A DNA stretch of 64,000 nucleotides, from the NCBI GenBank assembly GCA_963977135.1, contig CAXBNN010000011.1, positions 1 to 64,000 on the forward strand, given 5' to 3'. A program made the translations under genes and the position numbers. The DNA comes from UBA2040 sp963977135 (GTDB lineage: Bacteria; Bacteroidota; Bacteroidia; Flavobacteriales_D; Crocinitomicaceae). Numbering within the stretch: the first letter of the stretch is position 1; every line of letters begins with the position of its first letter. Shown piece by piece: positions 1-8,229 of this stretch. The notes beneath the pieces were generated by a model. The model was not told the origin of the DNA. It saw only the letters and a list, made by a program, of their open reading frames with translations, and ran no database searches.

Positions 1-360
1 CAGGTGCTGTTGAAACTTCTGAAATATTAAATGAAACTATTCTCGCTGAAGATATTGCAACGGGTGCTGTTGAAACTTCTGAAATATTAAATGAAACTAT
101 TCTCGCTGAAGATATAGCAACAGGTGCTGTTGAAACTTCTGAAATATTAAATGAAACAATTCTTGCTGAAGACATTGCAACAGGTGCTGTTGAAACTTCT
201 GAAATATTAAATGAAACAATTCTCGCTGAAGACATTGCAACGGGTGCTGTTGAAACTTCTGAAATATTAAATGAAACAATTCTCGCTGAAGACATTGCAA
301 CGGGTGCTGTTGAAACGAGTGAAATACTGGATGGAACTATTTTAAATCAAGATATACAAA
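1..360 (+). repeat. 60-bp tandem coding repeat, 5 near-identical units plus one degenerate unit
   Basis: Five consecutive 60-bp units differ at only a few, mostly silent, positions (for example act/aca and ctc/ctt). The sixth unit (301-360) has diverged. The period is an exact multiple of three, so unit gain or loss keeps the frame. The array continues beyond the left edge. Near-identity at DNA level indicates recent expansion or homogenisation. Confidence 0.95.
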
Positions 361-827
361 ATGGTACAATCGATCTGACAACTAAAGTAAATGGTATCCT
401 TCCAACGGTAAATGGTGGAACAGGTGTAAACGGCAGTGCTGCTGCAAAAGGAACTCTGCTGATTGGAAATGGATCGGGATTCACCCTGGATTCTCTAACA
501 GCCGGAACTGGAATAGCTATTCAAAACACTCCGGGAGGGATTGAAATTTCAACTACGATTACCGGAGGAGTTAATTCAAATATAGCGGGTAATGTTAATC
601 CCAATAACATTCTAAATGGCCAAACCTGGATATCACCAGCTATTCCCCTGCAAGGTGTTAACTTTGGAAATATAATTATTGGATCTCTCAATACTAGTCT
701 TCAAGGATGTCAAATGACGTGTTTTGTTAACAGTAGCAATATTATCAAAGTTTCTATTTATAATGGTACAGGTGGAAACGTAAACCTTGGTAATGGATTG
801 CAATTGCGCGTTGTAGTTGTGCAATAA
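1..827 (+). CDS. Repeat-rich fibre/stalk-like protein, C-terminal part (5' end outside window)
   Basis: The open frame (first full codon at base 3) runs in from the left edge; 274 residues are visible. The first 100 residues are five nearly identical 20-residue units reading GAVETSEILNETILAEDIAT, followed by one degenerate unit. A G/N/T-rich tail of about 150 residues follows (for example KGTLLIGNGSGF and NNILNGQTW), ending in hydrophobic strands LQLRVVVVQ. The EILN..I.AEDI pattern resembles repetitive beta-structured stalks in Bacteroidota surface proteins and phage-like fibres. I see no T9SS sorting domain at the C-terminus. Function is not recognised; adhesin or stalk is an inference. Opposite-strand frames across the array are shadows produced by the repeats. 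Confidence 0.75.
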   Translation, partial: GAVETSEILNETILAEDIATGAVETSEILNETILAEDIATGAVETSEILNETILAEDIATGAVETSEILNETILAEDIATGAVETSEILNETILAEDIATGAVETSEILDGTILNQDIQNGTIDLTTKVNGILPTVNGGTGVNGSAAAKGTLLIGNGSGFTLDSLTAGTGIAIQNTPGGIEISTTITGGVNSNIAGNVNPNNILNGQTWISPAIPLQGVNFGNIIIGSLNTSLQGCQMTCFVNSSNIIKVSIYNGTGGNVNLGNGLQLRVVVVQ

Positions 828-861
828 CTCACAAATCCAAAATATAGTTGTTAACGAAACC

Positions 862-888
862 TATGCGCGATGCTAAGCACTGCGCATA
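862..888. other. Hairpin with 7-bp arms (TATGCGC / GCGCATA)
   Basis: Arms TATGCGC and GCGCATA are separated by 13 nt that themselves contain TGCTAAGCA. It lies between the repeat protein and the serine hydrolase. There is no T-tract, so it is not a standard terminator. It could be a cassette-type recombination site or an mRNA structure; neither is shown. Confidence 0.4.
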
Positions 889-944
889 ACGTAAGGTAAG
901 TGGTTAATAAAATGGAAGTACTATTAATAAAAACACAGTATCCA

Positions 945-2102
945 ATGAACAAATATGTTTTCCTATTGTTCGCTACATTATTAACCTCTTGTGCTTTGAA
1001 CACATCAAAGACTGAAAAAATAGTTACCCATAGCATAAGCAGTGAGTCACAAGAATTCATTGATTCTGTAAAACTAAGGGTTAGCCAGCAATATGTGGGG
1101 AATTTTGCTTTTGCTATATTTAATAATGGAAACGTAGAAGATGAAATATTTCATTCTGAAGGAAAACCGGTAGACAGAAATACGGTCTTCCAAGTTGCAT
1201 CATTGAGTAAATGGGTTTCTGCCTTCGGAGTAATGAAATTGGTTGAAGATGGAAAACTTGACTTGGATACTCCAGTTAGCAGATATTTAAGCCGTTGGGA
1301 ATTACCTAAGAGCGATTTTAATAATGATAGCGTAACAGTCCGCAGGCTTTTAAGCCATACCGCAGGGCTTACTGATGGGCTCGGATATTCCGGTTTTGCC
1401 GAGGGCGTTCAAGTACAATTGATAGAAGAATCATTAACCAAAGCATTAGATGCTGACGAAGGAATAAGTGGCGAAGTATATGTTGGAACTAAACCTGGTG
1501 CACGGTTTAAATATTCAGGTGGTGGGTATACTCTGCTCCAACTATTAGTGGAAGAAGTAAGTGGTCAATCCTTTGCTTTCTATATGAAAGAAAACATTTT
1601 TAAACCTTTAAATATGACTCACTCTTCATATACTTGGGATAAAACAGGGGGGGGGCAATTAGCAGAATTCTATAATACTGATGGGACTCAAGCCGCACAT
1701 TATAGTTACACATCACTTGCTGCAACTTCTCTATATACGTCTTTATCGGATTTGGAAACATTCTTTAAAGTATTCTTAGAGGGCGACAATAATGAACCGA
1801 TAGGAAGAAATGTCTTAAAGCCGGAAACCTTGAAACTAATGAGAGAACCACATGCTAACGTTATGGGGATGGATATATGGGGGCTAGGTACTATTCTATA
1901 TGCAAAAACGGATGAAGGAAACTTTATTATAGGACATGATGGTAAAAGTACACCTCCAATTAATACTGCCGTTAGATTAGACCCACAAACAGGAAATGGA
2001 GTTATTATTTTAGAAACAGGTAATTCTTTATTAGCAACAAAATTAGCAAGTGAGTGGGTGTTTTGGAAAACAGGTAAAGTTGATCTTACACAAAAATTCT
2101 AA
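945..2102 (+). CDS. Serine hydrolase, class C beta-lactamase/PBP-like lipoprotein
   Basis: 385 residues counted from the ATG that gives a lipoprotein signal (hydrophobic LLFATLLTSC, lipid Cys16). A GTG 45 bp upstream would add a charged N-terminus and is less likely. Beta-lactamase/AmpC-type fold: SxxK is SLSK (Ser86, Lys89), the YxN-like element is YSG in FKYSGGGY, and the third box is HDGKS near residue 333. Family members are D-amino-acid peptidases, esterases or PBP4*-like enzymes; the substrate here cannot be told. A run of nine G encodes Gly235-Gly237. It stands alone with no operon partners. Confidence 0.85.
   Translation: MNKYVFLLFATLLTSCALNTSKTEKIVTHSISSESQEFIDSVKLRVSQQYVGNFAFAIFNNGNVEDEIFHSEGKPVDRNTVFQVASLSKWVSAFGVMKLVEDGKLDLDTPVSRYLSRWELPKSDFNNDSVTVRRLLSHTAGLTDGLGYSGFAEGVQVQLIEESLTKALDADEGISGEVYVGTKPGARFKYSGGGYTLLQLLVEEVSGQSFAFYMKENIFKPLNMTHSSYTWDKTGGGQLAEFYNTDGTQAAHYSYTSLAATSLYTSLSDLETFFKVFLEGDNNEPIGRNVLKPETLKLMREPHANVMGMDIWGLGTILYAKTDEGNFIIGHDGKSTPPINTAVRLDPQTGNGVIILETGNSLLATKLASEWVFWKTGKVDLTQKF
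1647..1655 (+). repeat. Homopolymer G9 inside a coding sequence
   Basis: Nine consecutive G encode three glycines in the serine hydrolase. In a genome with about 35% GC this is a conspicuous tract. A one-base slip would shift the frame and truncate the protein after about 235 residues, so it is a possible phase-variation site. Confidence 0.9.
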
Positions 2103-2283
2103 TGTATATTTAATACGTGTTAAAGATTAAGTTTGACCGAAAACTATGAATATCAACCCAACCACTAATATGCACTAAGCAAAATGACGCAACAATAACA
2201 TTCGAGAAAAAGCGCCACATTGCTCTGTGCAGAGCCATTAGCGATAATCTAAAAAAACCGATAGTCTTAACAGAAATTGAACA

Positions 2284-3627
2284 ATGAATCAGAGTATTTT
2301 AATTAAGAATTCTACAATCGTAAATGAAGGAAAATCTTTTATCGCCGATGTACTTTTATCGGACGGACTAATTGAGCAAATTGGAAAAATTGATAGTGAA
2401 ACAAATTACAAAGTAATTGACGGAACAGGAAAACACCTATTCCCAGGAATTATTGACGGACAAGTTCATTTTAGAGACCCAGGACTTACACACAAAGGAG
2501 ATTTGTATACTGAAAGTAAATCTGCTATTGCAGGTGGAGTGACTTCTTTTATTGATATGCCAAATACAGTTCCGAATATTTTGACCGTTAAAAGTCTTAA
2601 AGAAAAATTTGAAATTGCTTCAAAAAAATCTTTAGCAAACTATTCATTTTTTCTTGGTGTAAATGGAGATAATATTGATGAAGTAATAAAAATGGATACG
2701 AGTCAATTTATTGGTGTTTCTGATGACGGTTTATATTTTACAAAAAAAGGAAACCTCTTGGCTGATAGTCCAGAAAAAATGGAAAAACTATTTGCTAACT
2801 GCAAATCGATTATTGCAATTCATTCCGAGAAAGAAGAAATCGTAGAGGCAAATGAAAAGGCTTTTAAAGAAAAGTACGGAGAAGATATTCCTGCAAAATT
2901 TCATCCGATTATTAGGAGTGCTGAAGGCTGTTATGAAGCTACTAAACGTGCAATTGCCATAGCCGAAAAACACAACGCTCGACTTCATATTTTACATTTA
3001 ACAACAGAAGCGGAAACCCACTTATTTAAAAATGACATTCCTCTTCAAGAGAAAAAAATAACTACTGAAGTTTCTGTACATCACTTGTGGTTTTCAGACA
3101 AAGATTATGACCGACTTGGAATGCTTATAAAGTGGAATCCAGCAATAAAAACAGAAAAAGACAAGCAAGGTTTATTAAAAGCACTACTTGATGATAGGAT
3201 AGACATTATAACTACAGACCACGCACCACACACTTTAGAAGAAAAGGAAAAACCCTATTTTCAATCTATGTCCGGTGCGCCAATGGTTCAGCACACGCTT
3301 AATTGTATGTTGGAGTTTCACAAACAAGGTCTGATTTCGTTAGAAAAAATAGTTGAAAAAATGTGCCATAATCCTGCAATTTTGTATCGTATAACTAAGA
3401 GAGGGTTTATCCGAGAAGGCTATAATGCCGACTTGACCTTAGTGGATTTGAACAGCAAGTGGACAGTTACTAAAGACAATCTTTTATACAAATGTAATTG
3501 GTCGCCATTAGAAGGAACGACCTTTCAAACGGAAATAAAACAAACATTTGTGAACGGAAATTTAGTGTACGATAATGGCGAGTTTTATGAACAAGAAAAA
3601 GGAAAAGAAATTGAATTCGGTAATTGA
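2284..3627 (+). CDS. pyrC: Dihydroorotase-like amidohydrolase
   Basis: 447 residues, a normal length for class I dihydroorotase (carbamoyl-aspartate to dihydroorotate, pyrimidine synthesis). Visible motifs: QVHFRDPGLTHKGD around residues 60-73, a SAIAGGVTSFIDMPNT segment, HSEKEE, HILHLTT, and the C-terminal metal/acid motif TTDHAPHTLEEK. The loop that in typical Bacteroidota PyrC carries the carboxylated Lys (a GIK.F pattern) reads GVSDDG here, resembling the TDDG loop of other type-I enzymes. It may therefore be a second, laterally acquired enzyme or a related amidohydrolase. No pyrimidine genes are next to it; 181 bp separate it from the serine hydrolase. Confidence 0.8.
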   Translation: MNQSILIKNSTIVNEGKSFIADVLLSDGLIEQIGKIDSETNYKVIDGTGKHLFPGIIDGQVHFRDPGLTHKGDLYTESKSAIAGGVTSFIDMPNTVPNILTVKSLKEKFEIASKKSLANYSFFLGVNGDNIDEVIKMDTSQFIGVSDDGLYFTKKGNLLADSPEKMEKLFANCKSIIAIHSEKEEIVEANEKAFKEKYGEDIPAKFHPIIRSAEGCYEATKRAIAIAEKHNARLHILHLTTEAETHLFKNDIPLQEKKITTEVSVHHLWFSDKDYDRLGMLIKWNPAIKTEKDKQGLLKALLDDRIDIITTDHAPHTLEEKEKPYFQSMSGAPMVQHTLNCMLEFHKQGLISLEKIVEKMCHNPAILYRITKRGFIREGYNADLTLVDLNSKWTVTKDNLLYKCNWSPLEGTTFQTEIKQTFVNGNLVYDNGEFYEQEKGKEIEFGN

Positions 3628-3816
3628 AATGAAGAAAAACGAACACACAACTAAGTATATAAAAAATAGCCAGAAAGAGATAAATCTATAGTTTAGTTCT
3701 TTTCTGCTTTTTTTTAACTGAAAAGAAGCACATATAAGTCAGCTGTATTTCATAAAGAAGATCGTTCATACACCAATCACCCACATTCAATAATTTCTCC
3801 CTATCTTCCCATCTCA

Positions 3817-4890
3817 ATGAGCAAACTAGAAGGTCTTAACCGTCTCCTCAGTCCAAAACACCTGTATTATGGTCCGCAATGGTTGGTTTTGGGTGTCAAC
3901 AACATCTGCAATTTACATTGCAAAATGTGTGATGTGGGAACACAAAATTTGGAGACGAATTTTGCTCAGAATCTAGTTGGAACGCACCCATTGCACATGC
4001 CGATGGAACTTTTTCGTCTATTGGTAGATCAAACCAAAACATATTTTCCAAATACTAAATTGGGCTATGCTTTTACTGAACCTTTGGTTTACAAACATTT
4101 GGATGAATCGTTGGGTTATGCGCAAAGCAAAGGGCTCTTTACTTCTATCACAACCAATGCACTCAATTTGCGGCAAAAAGCACCAGGCTTGGTGGAAAAT
4201 GGTCTGAATGAATTGTATATTTCACTGGATGGACCGCAGGATATTCATAACGAAATTCGAGGACATAAATCGAGTTATCAAAGAGCATTAGAAGGTATTG
4301 AAACCCTTCAGAGCTTATCGAATATTCCTATTTCTGTTTTTTGTGTTATTACCGAATGGAACATTGGTTACTTGAAACAATTTGTAAGTGAACTCAGCAA
4401 ATTTAAATTAAAGCAAGTCGGATTTTTACATTCCAACTTTATCACAGAATCGATTGCTAATCAGCACAACCTGGAGTTCGGCAATCTTTTTCATGCAACC
4501 CATTCTAACGTTGAGGAAGTTGATTTTTCAGCTTATTCATTAGAAGGATTATTTCAAGAATTGGAAGAAATTAACTCAATGAGTTTTTCTTTTCCCGTAA
4601 CTGTTCACCCAAAAATGGACACTTTGGAAGAATTGAAGAATTACTACTTGCATCCTGAGATAAAAATTGGAAAAAAATGCTTGGATGTATTTTACAACAT
4701 CATGATAAAATCGGATGGTTCGGTTATTCCAGCGCATGGTCGATGCTACAATGTTCCAGTTGGAAATCTCTATGAAAACAATCTAAAAGAAATCTGGAAC
4801 TCACAGAAAATGGGCGAATTGAGAAGTTTATTGAATAAAAATAATGGCTTGTTGCCAGCTTGTACGCGCTGTTGCTCAGCGATAAAGTGA
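3817..4890 (+). CDS. Radical SAM protein with SPASM-like C-terminus
   Basis: 357 residues. The radical SAM cluster motif is CNLHCKMC (Cys31, Cys35, Cys38), followed by a TIM-barrel-like body with a TNALN and SLDGP motif. The C-terminus has SPASM-type cysteines: KCLD, GRCYNVPVGNLYENNLKEIW, and CTRCC (Cys349, Cys352, Cys353) for auxiliary Fe-S clusters. Such proteins modify peptides, glycans or lipids; no precursor peptide is visible nearby, so the substrate is unknown. Its last 15 bp overlap the convergent O-antigen-ligase-like gene. Confidence 0.8.
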   Translation: MSKLEGLNRLLSPKHLYYGPQWLVLGVNNICNLHCKMCDVGTQNLETNFAQNLVGTHPLHMPMELFRLLVDQTKTYFPNTKLGYAFTEPLVYKHLDESLGYAQSKGLFTSITTNALNLRQKAPGLVENGLNELYISLDGPQDIHNEIRGHKSSYQRALEGIETLQSLSNIPISVFCVITEWNIGYLKQFVSELSKFKLKQVGFLHSNFITESIANQHNLEFGNLFHATHSNVEEVDFSAYSLEGLFQELEEINSMSFSFPVTVHPKMDTLEELKNYYLHPEIKIGKKCLDVFYNIMIKSDGSVIPAHGRCYNVPVGNLYENNLKEIWNSQKMGELRSLLNKNNGLLPACTRCCSAIK

Positions 4891-6318
4891 TTTATTCTGT
4901 AGTCGTAAATTGATAGTAACGATCGTTCCCAATCCCGCATAAAAGAGAAATCCCATTTTACTTTGATCGATGAATGAATTGAAAATGCCATGAAAGTAAA
5001 ACGAAACCAAGCCAAGAAGAATGGCTAGGTTTATACTTCTCATCAAGGAAGGCTCTAAAGTGTAATGATTTTTCATCCCGAAATAGATGCTTGAGAATAC
5101 GATGGCCACAAAAATTAAAAAACCAAAAATGCCCATTTCGCTGAGATACATTAAATATTCTGAATGGGCATTTCCTTTGTTTCCTTTCGTCGTAGAAATA
5201 TAGGTAAGGTTTTCCGTGGTTTGGAATTGATTGTATTCAAATTGATAGGTGCCAGGTCCAAACCCAATGAAAGGTCTTTCTTCAAACATTCGGTAGGCAC
5301 AAATCCATCTATTTATGCGTTCCAAATTCGAGGCGTCTGTGTTCACATTTGTGATGGAAGAAAAGTGGTTTGTAATTTCACCATCATTGCTGACTGATTC
5401 ATTCCTTCGGATATTTTCATAAATATCATTCGAAAAATAGTAGCCAACTGATCCCAAAAGAATCAAACCAAGAATGATGGATCGGAACGAAACCTTGAAT
5501 TGAAGCAATACCAAAAATAGTACGGAAACGCCTAAACTTAAAATTGCCGCTCTTGATAAAGCTAAAAATTCTGAAATGGTCACAACAACTAGTAAGATGG
5601 TCCAGAAAACGACATAATGCGACTTCCAGTTGAATTGTTTTCTACGAACTAGCACAATTACCATGAAAGGAAGAATAAACGCCATACAAGCGCCGTAAAC
5701 TGTATGTTCATTAAAGTAAGGTTGACAAATACTGAAAACTACTCTTGGGTCGAAATTGTATACGGCGTGTTTCTTAAGCGTGAAATACATGACTGGAATT
5801 AGTCCCAAAGCATAAGCCACCCACGGATAGCTTAGCTTTTTAGTTTCTTTAAGCGAATTGATAATTCCAAAGAACCCAATCATAAACACCAAACGAATGG
5901 CGACTCTTTTCAAAGAAATATCGACATGTGTTCCTAAAATGGCAGAAATGAGTTCAATGAAAATATCCAAAGCCAGCAACAAGGCAATCGGATGCTTTGC
6001 CATCTTCAGCAAATTAGTCCTGAAATCTGGCTTAAAAAGAAATAAGGTTGGCAATAGGATAACTAACATCGCTTCCGATGGAAAATTAATCTGTGCGCCA
6101 TTTTCGGCACCAACATCCAAAGAAATGGGAATTAGGGCAATGAGTAAAAAGTAGAACCATTCAGTTTTGTAAAACAATAATCCAAAACTGAGAAGACCAA
6201 AACTGACATACAATGAATAGTCAAATACAGTAGACCAATCTCCATATTTATAGTAAAGTGCATAAACAAAAAGAAACACAGAAAGTAAAACCAGGAAATT
6301 CTGTCGATTTTGAGTCAA
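4876..6318 (-). CDS. O-antigen ligase/polymerase-like membrane protein (Wzy_C family)
   Basis: 480 residues with about 11-12 hydrophobic helices. The large periplasmic loop holds the family signature GFGPGTYQFEYNQF with a nearby NAHSEYLMYLSEMG, as in WaaL/Wzy-type enzymes that transfer or polymerise undecaprenyl-linked glycans. It sits 12 bp downstream of the Wzz-like gene, so the two are probably cotranscribed. Ligase and polymerase cannot be separated from sequence alone. Confidence 0.8.
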   Translation of the reverse strand: MTQNRQNFLVLLSVFLFVYALYYKYGDWSTVFDYSLYVSFGLLSFGLLFYKTEWFYFLLIALIPISLDVGAENGAQINFPSEAMLVILLPTLFLFKPDFRTNLLKMAKHPIALLLALDIFIELISAILGTHVDISLKRVAIRLVFMIGFFGIINSLKETKKLSYPWVAYALGLIPVMYFTLKKHAVYNFDPRVVFSICQPYFNEHTVYGACMAFILPFMVIVLVRRKQFNWKSHYVVFWTILLVVVTISEFLALSRAAILSLGVSVLFLVLLQFKVSFRSIILGLILLGSVGYYFSNDIYENIRRNESVSNDGEITNHFSSITNVNTDASNLERINRWICAYRMFEERPFIGFGPGTYQFEYNQFQTTENLTYISTTKGNKGNAHSEYLMYLSEMGIFGFLIFVAIVFSSIYFGMKNHYTLEPSLMRSINLAILLGLVSFYFHGIFNSFIDQSKMGFLFYAGLGTIVTINLRLQNKSLYR

Positions 6319-6330
6319 TTGAAAAGTGTA

Positions 6331-7245
6331 TTAAGCATTCTTCTTTAATTCTAACCATTTATTCGCAAGCATTCGGAAAGTTAATGCCAGGGCAAAAAAT
6401 AGTATTGCTCCAAGAACTCCATTAATGAGAGTTGATGGTGAGTGTTTTCGATAGGAAGGTGTCGCTTTATCAATCAAATAAACAGAAGGTAAAGGTTGCG
6501 ACATGGCTTGTTTCATTTGCAAATAATTGCTTTGAAGTCCAATATTTCTGCGGAATAAAAACAAATAGCGATCAACTATTAATTCCAATTTTGGATCATC
6601 AACGAATTCAGCTGAATTATAATTTTCATTGTTCAAACTCTCAATGAAGTTATACAACAATTCATTTTTATTGGTTTTAATCGAATAAATAGAATCTCGT
6701 AAGTCGGCAAGTTTTTGTTCATTCTCCAAATAATCCTTTTCTATTTGAGCGTATTCTTGTTGTCTATTTTCTTCAAAAATTGATTGCCGGTACTTGTCGA
6801 CTTCAGTAACTTGAAAATTTGCAATTTTTGCAGATAACTCAGGCTCTTCGGTGATAGCGTTAATCACAATTGCTGCATATTTGCTACGAGTAAAAGTAAC
6901 ATCATTGATATATTTCTGCAATAAATTAAAGTTGGCCTGTGGATCCTTTTTGTCCAACTTGTAGTAATCGTAGAGATTGAAAGCTTCAACCGTTCTGTCG
7001 CGCATTGTTTTTGATTCGAGCATTTGCATCAATTGATCAGCCTCTACATCATATCCAAATTGCGGATTTATAATAATCTCGGATCTAGTGCGCGAATTGT
7101 ATGGGTAAACAATTGCTGTGGAAAGGTACTTTTTAGGGATAAAATAGGTAACTCCTATTCCCAAAACACCGCCAACCAATAAAGCTAAAACCAGTAATTT
7201 TCGATTGTTGTAAAAAAATTGCGCAATTGTATTAGTATTCTCCAT
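6331..7245 (-). CDS. Wzz-type chain-length determinant domain protein
   Basis: 304 residues with the classic Wzz topology: a transmembrane helix near residues 14-35, a periplasmic coiled-coil-rich body of about 230 residues, and a second helix near residues 270-293. The N-terminal part matches the Wzz beta-strand region (ISTAIVYPYN-like, here YLSTAIVYPYN). A Pro-rich segment just before the second helix (AMSQPLPSVYLIDKATPS) is typical. It lacks the tyrosine kinase domain of fused exopolysaccharide co-polymerases. Likely sets glycan length with the downstream ligase/polymerase. Confidence 0.8.
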   Translation of the reverse strand: MENTNTIAQFFYNNRKLLVLALLVGGVLGIGVTYFIPKKYLSTAIVYPYNSRTRSEIIINPQFGYDVEADQLMQMLESKTMRDRTVEAFNLYDYYKLDKKDPQANFNLLQKYINDVTFTRSKYAAIVINAITEEPELSAKIANFQVTEVDKYRQSIFEENRQQEYAQIEKDYLENEQKLADLRDSIYSIKTNKNELLYNFIESLNNENYNSAEFVDDPKLELIVDRYLFLFRRNIGLQSNYLQMKQAMSQPLPSVYLIDKATPSYRKHSPSTLINGVLGAILFFALALTFRMLANKWLELKKNA

Positions 7246-7314
7246 TGTTTAAACTTCTATTTTGAGCAAAGCTAATTTATACCTTTCCAATATTAGGAAC
7301 AATAAAGTGAAGGC

Positions 7315-7354
7315 ACAAAAAAAAGACCGATAATCTCAGGGACTATCGGTCTTT
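7315..7354 (-). terminator. Intrinsic terminator of the rplM-rpsI-rpsB-tsf operon
   Basis: Arms AAAGACCGATA and TATCGGTCTTT are perfectly complementary around an 11-nt loop. On the minus strand a run of eight T follows. It lies 20 nt beyond the tsf stop codon. Confidence 0.9.
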
Positions 7355-7373
7355 CATATAAATTGTTTGCTTC

Positions 7374-8204
7374 TTAGCTTAAAGAAATTCTTTTGAAGTC
7401 TGTAACTGTAAGTCCAGCTTCAGTGCTTGTTAAGAATTGCTCAACAGTCATTTTGTTATCACGAACAAAGTCTTGGCTCATCAAAGTATTTTCTTTAAAG
7501 AATTTACCTAAACGTCCTTGAGCGATTTTGTCAGCCATTTCAGCTGGTTTACCTTCTTGGATAGCTAATTCTTTTCCTACTTCTAACTCACGTTCGATAG
7601 TTCTAGCATCAACACCGTCTTTGTTCAAGGCGATTGGGTTCATAGCAGCAACTTGCATTGCAACTTGTTTACCTGCGTCCTCTGCAGCGTCAGAATCGTG
7701 ATTTAAAGCTACGATAGTCGCCAATTGGTTTCCTGGGTGATTGTAAACAACAACTCTAGGAGCATTAACTACTTCATAACCTGACAAATCCAATTTCTCT
7801 CCGATAACACCGATTTGTTCAGTGATTTTCTCATCAACAGATAGTTTTTCATCGAAAGGCAAAGCTTTCAATTCTTCAACTGTTGCAGGCATTTTAGCCA
7901 AAGCAACTTTTAATAAAGAATCTACGAAATTTCTGAAATTATCATTTTTCGCAACGAAGTCAGTTTCACAGTTCAATTTCAAAGCAACTGCAGTTTTTCC
8001 ACCGTTTGTCACTTCAGCAAAAATAACACCTTCTTTAGCATCATTCTCACCTCTTTTAGCTGCGATCTTTTGACCTTTTTTACGTAGAATATCAACTGCT
8101 GCTTCAAAATCTCCATTGGATTCAACCAAAGCGTTTTTGCAGTCCATCATTCCAGCGCCAGTTTGTTGGCGTAATTTATTTACATCAGATGCTGTGATTG
8201 CCAT
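7374..8204 (-). CDS. tsf: Translation elongation factor Ts
   Basis: 276 residues, normal length. Guanine nucleotide exchange factor for EF-Tu in the cytoplasm. The N-terminal UBA-like domain (residues 1-55, VNKLRQQTGAGMMDCKNAL) is followed by the hallmark TDFVAKND motif near residues 80-87 and the dimerisation core. Last gene of the ribosomal operon, 25 bp after rpsB and just before a strong terminator. Confidence 0.98.
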   Translation of the reverse strand: MAITASDVNKLRQQTGAGMMDCKNALVESNGDFEAAVDILRKKGQKIAAKRGENDAKEGVIFAEVTNGGKTAVALKLNCETDFVAKNDNFRNFVDSLLKVALAKMPATVEELKALPFDEKLSVDEKITEQIGVIGEKLDLSGYEVVNAPRVVVYNHPGNQLATIVALNHDSDAAEDAGKQVAMQVAAMNPIALNKDGVDARTIERELEVGKELAIQEGKPAEMADKIAQGRLGKFFKENTLMSQDFVRDNKMTVEQFLTSTEAGLTVTDFKRISLS

Positions 8205-8229
8205 AGCTCTTCTTATTTCTTTTCGTTAA

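Noticed and set aside
97..300. Minus-strand open frame across the 60-bp repeats
   Set aside because: It exists only because the repeat period is a multiple of three; the plus strand carries the gene, which continues with normal composition beyond the array.
1..360. CRISPR array
   Set aside because: Units are directly adjacent with no unique spacers and are translated as one protein.
862..888. Integron attC site
   Set aside because: Only the hairpin is present; the conserved core sequences at both ends and a nearby integrase are not seen.
3697..3727. TTCTTTTC/GAAAAGAA hairpin between the dihydroorotase-like and radical SAM genes as a terminator
   Set aside because: AT-only-like weak stem with a large loop and no clear T-tract after the right arm.
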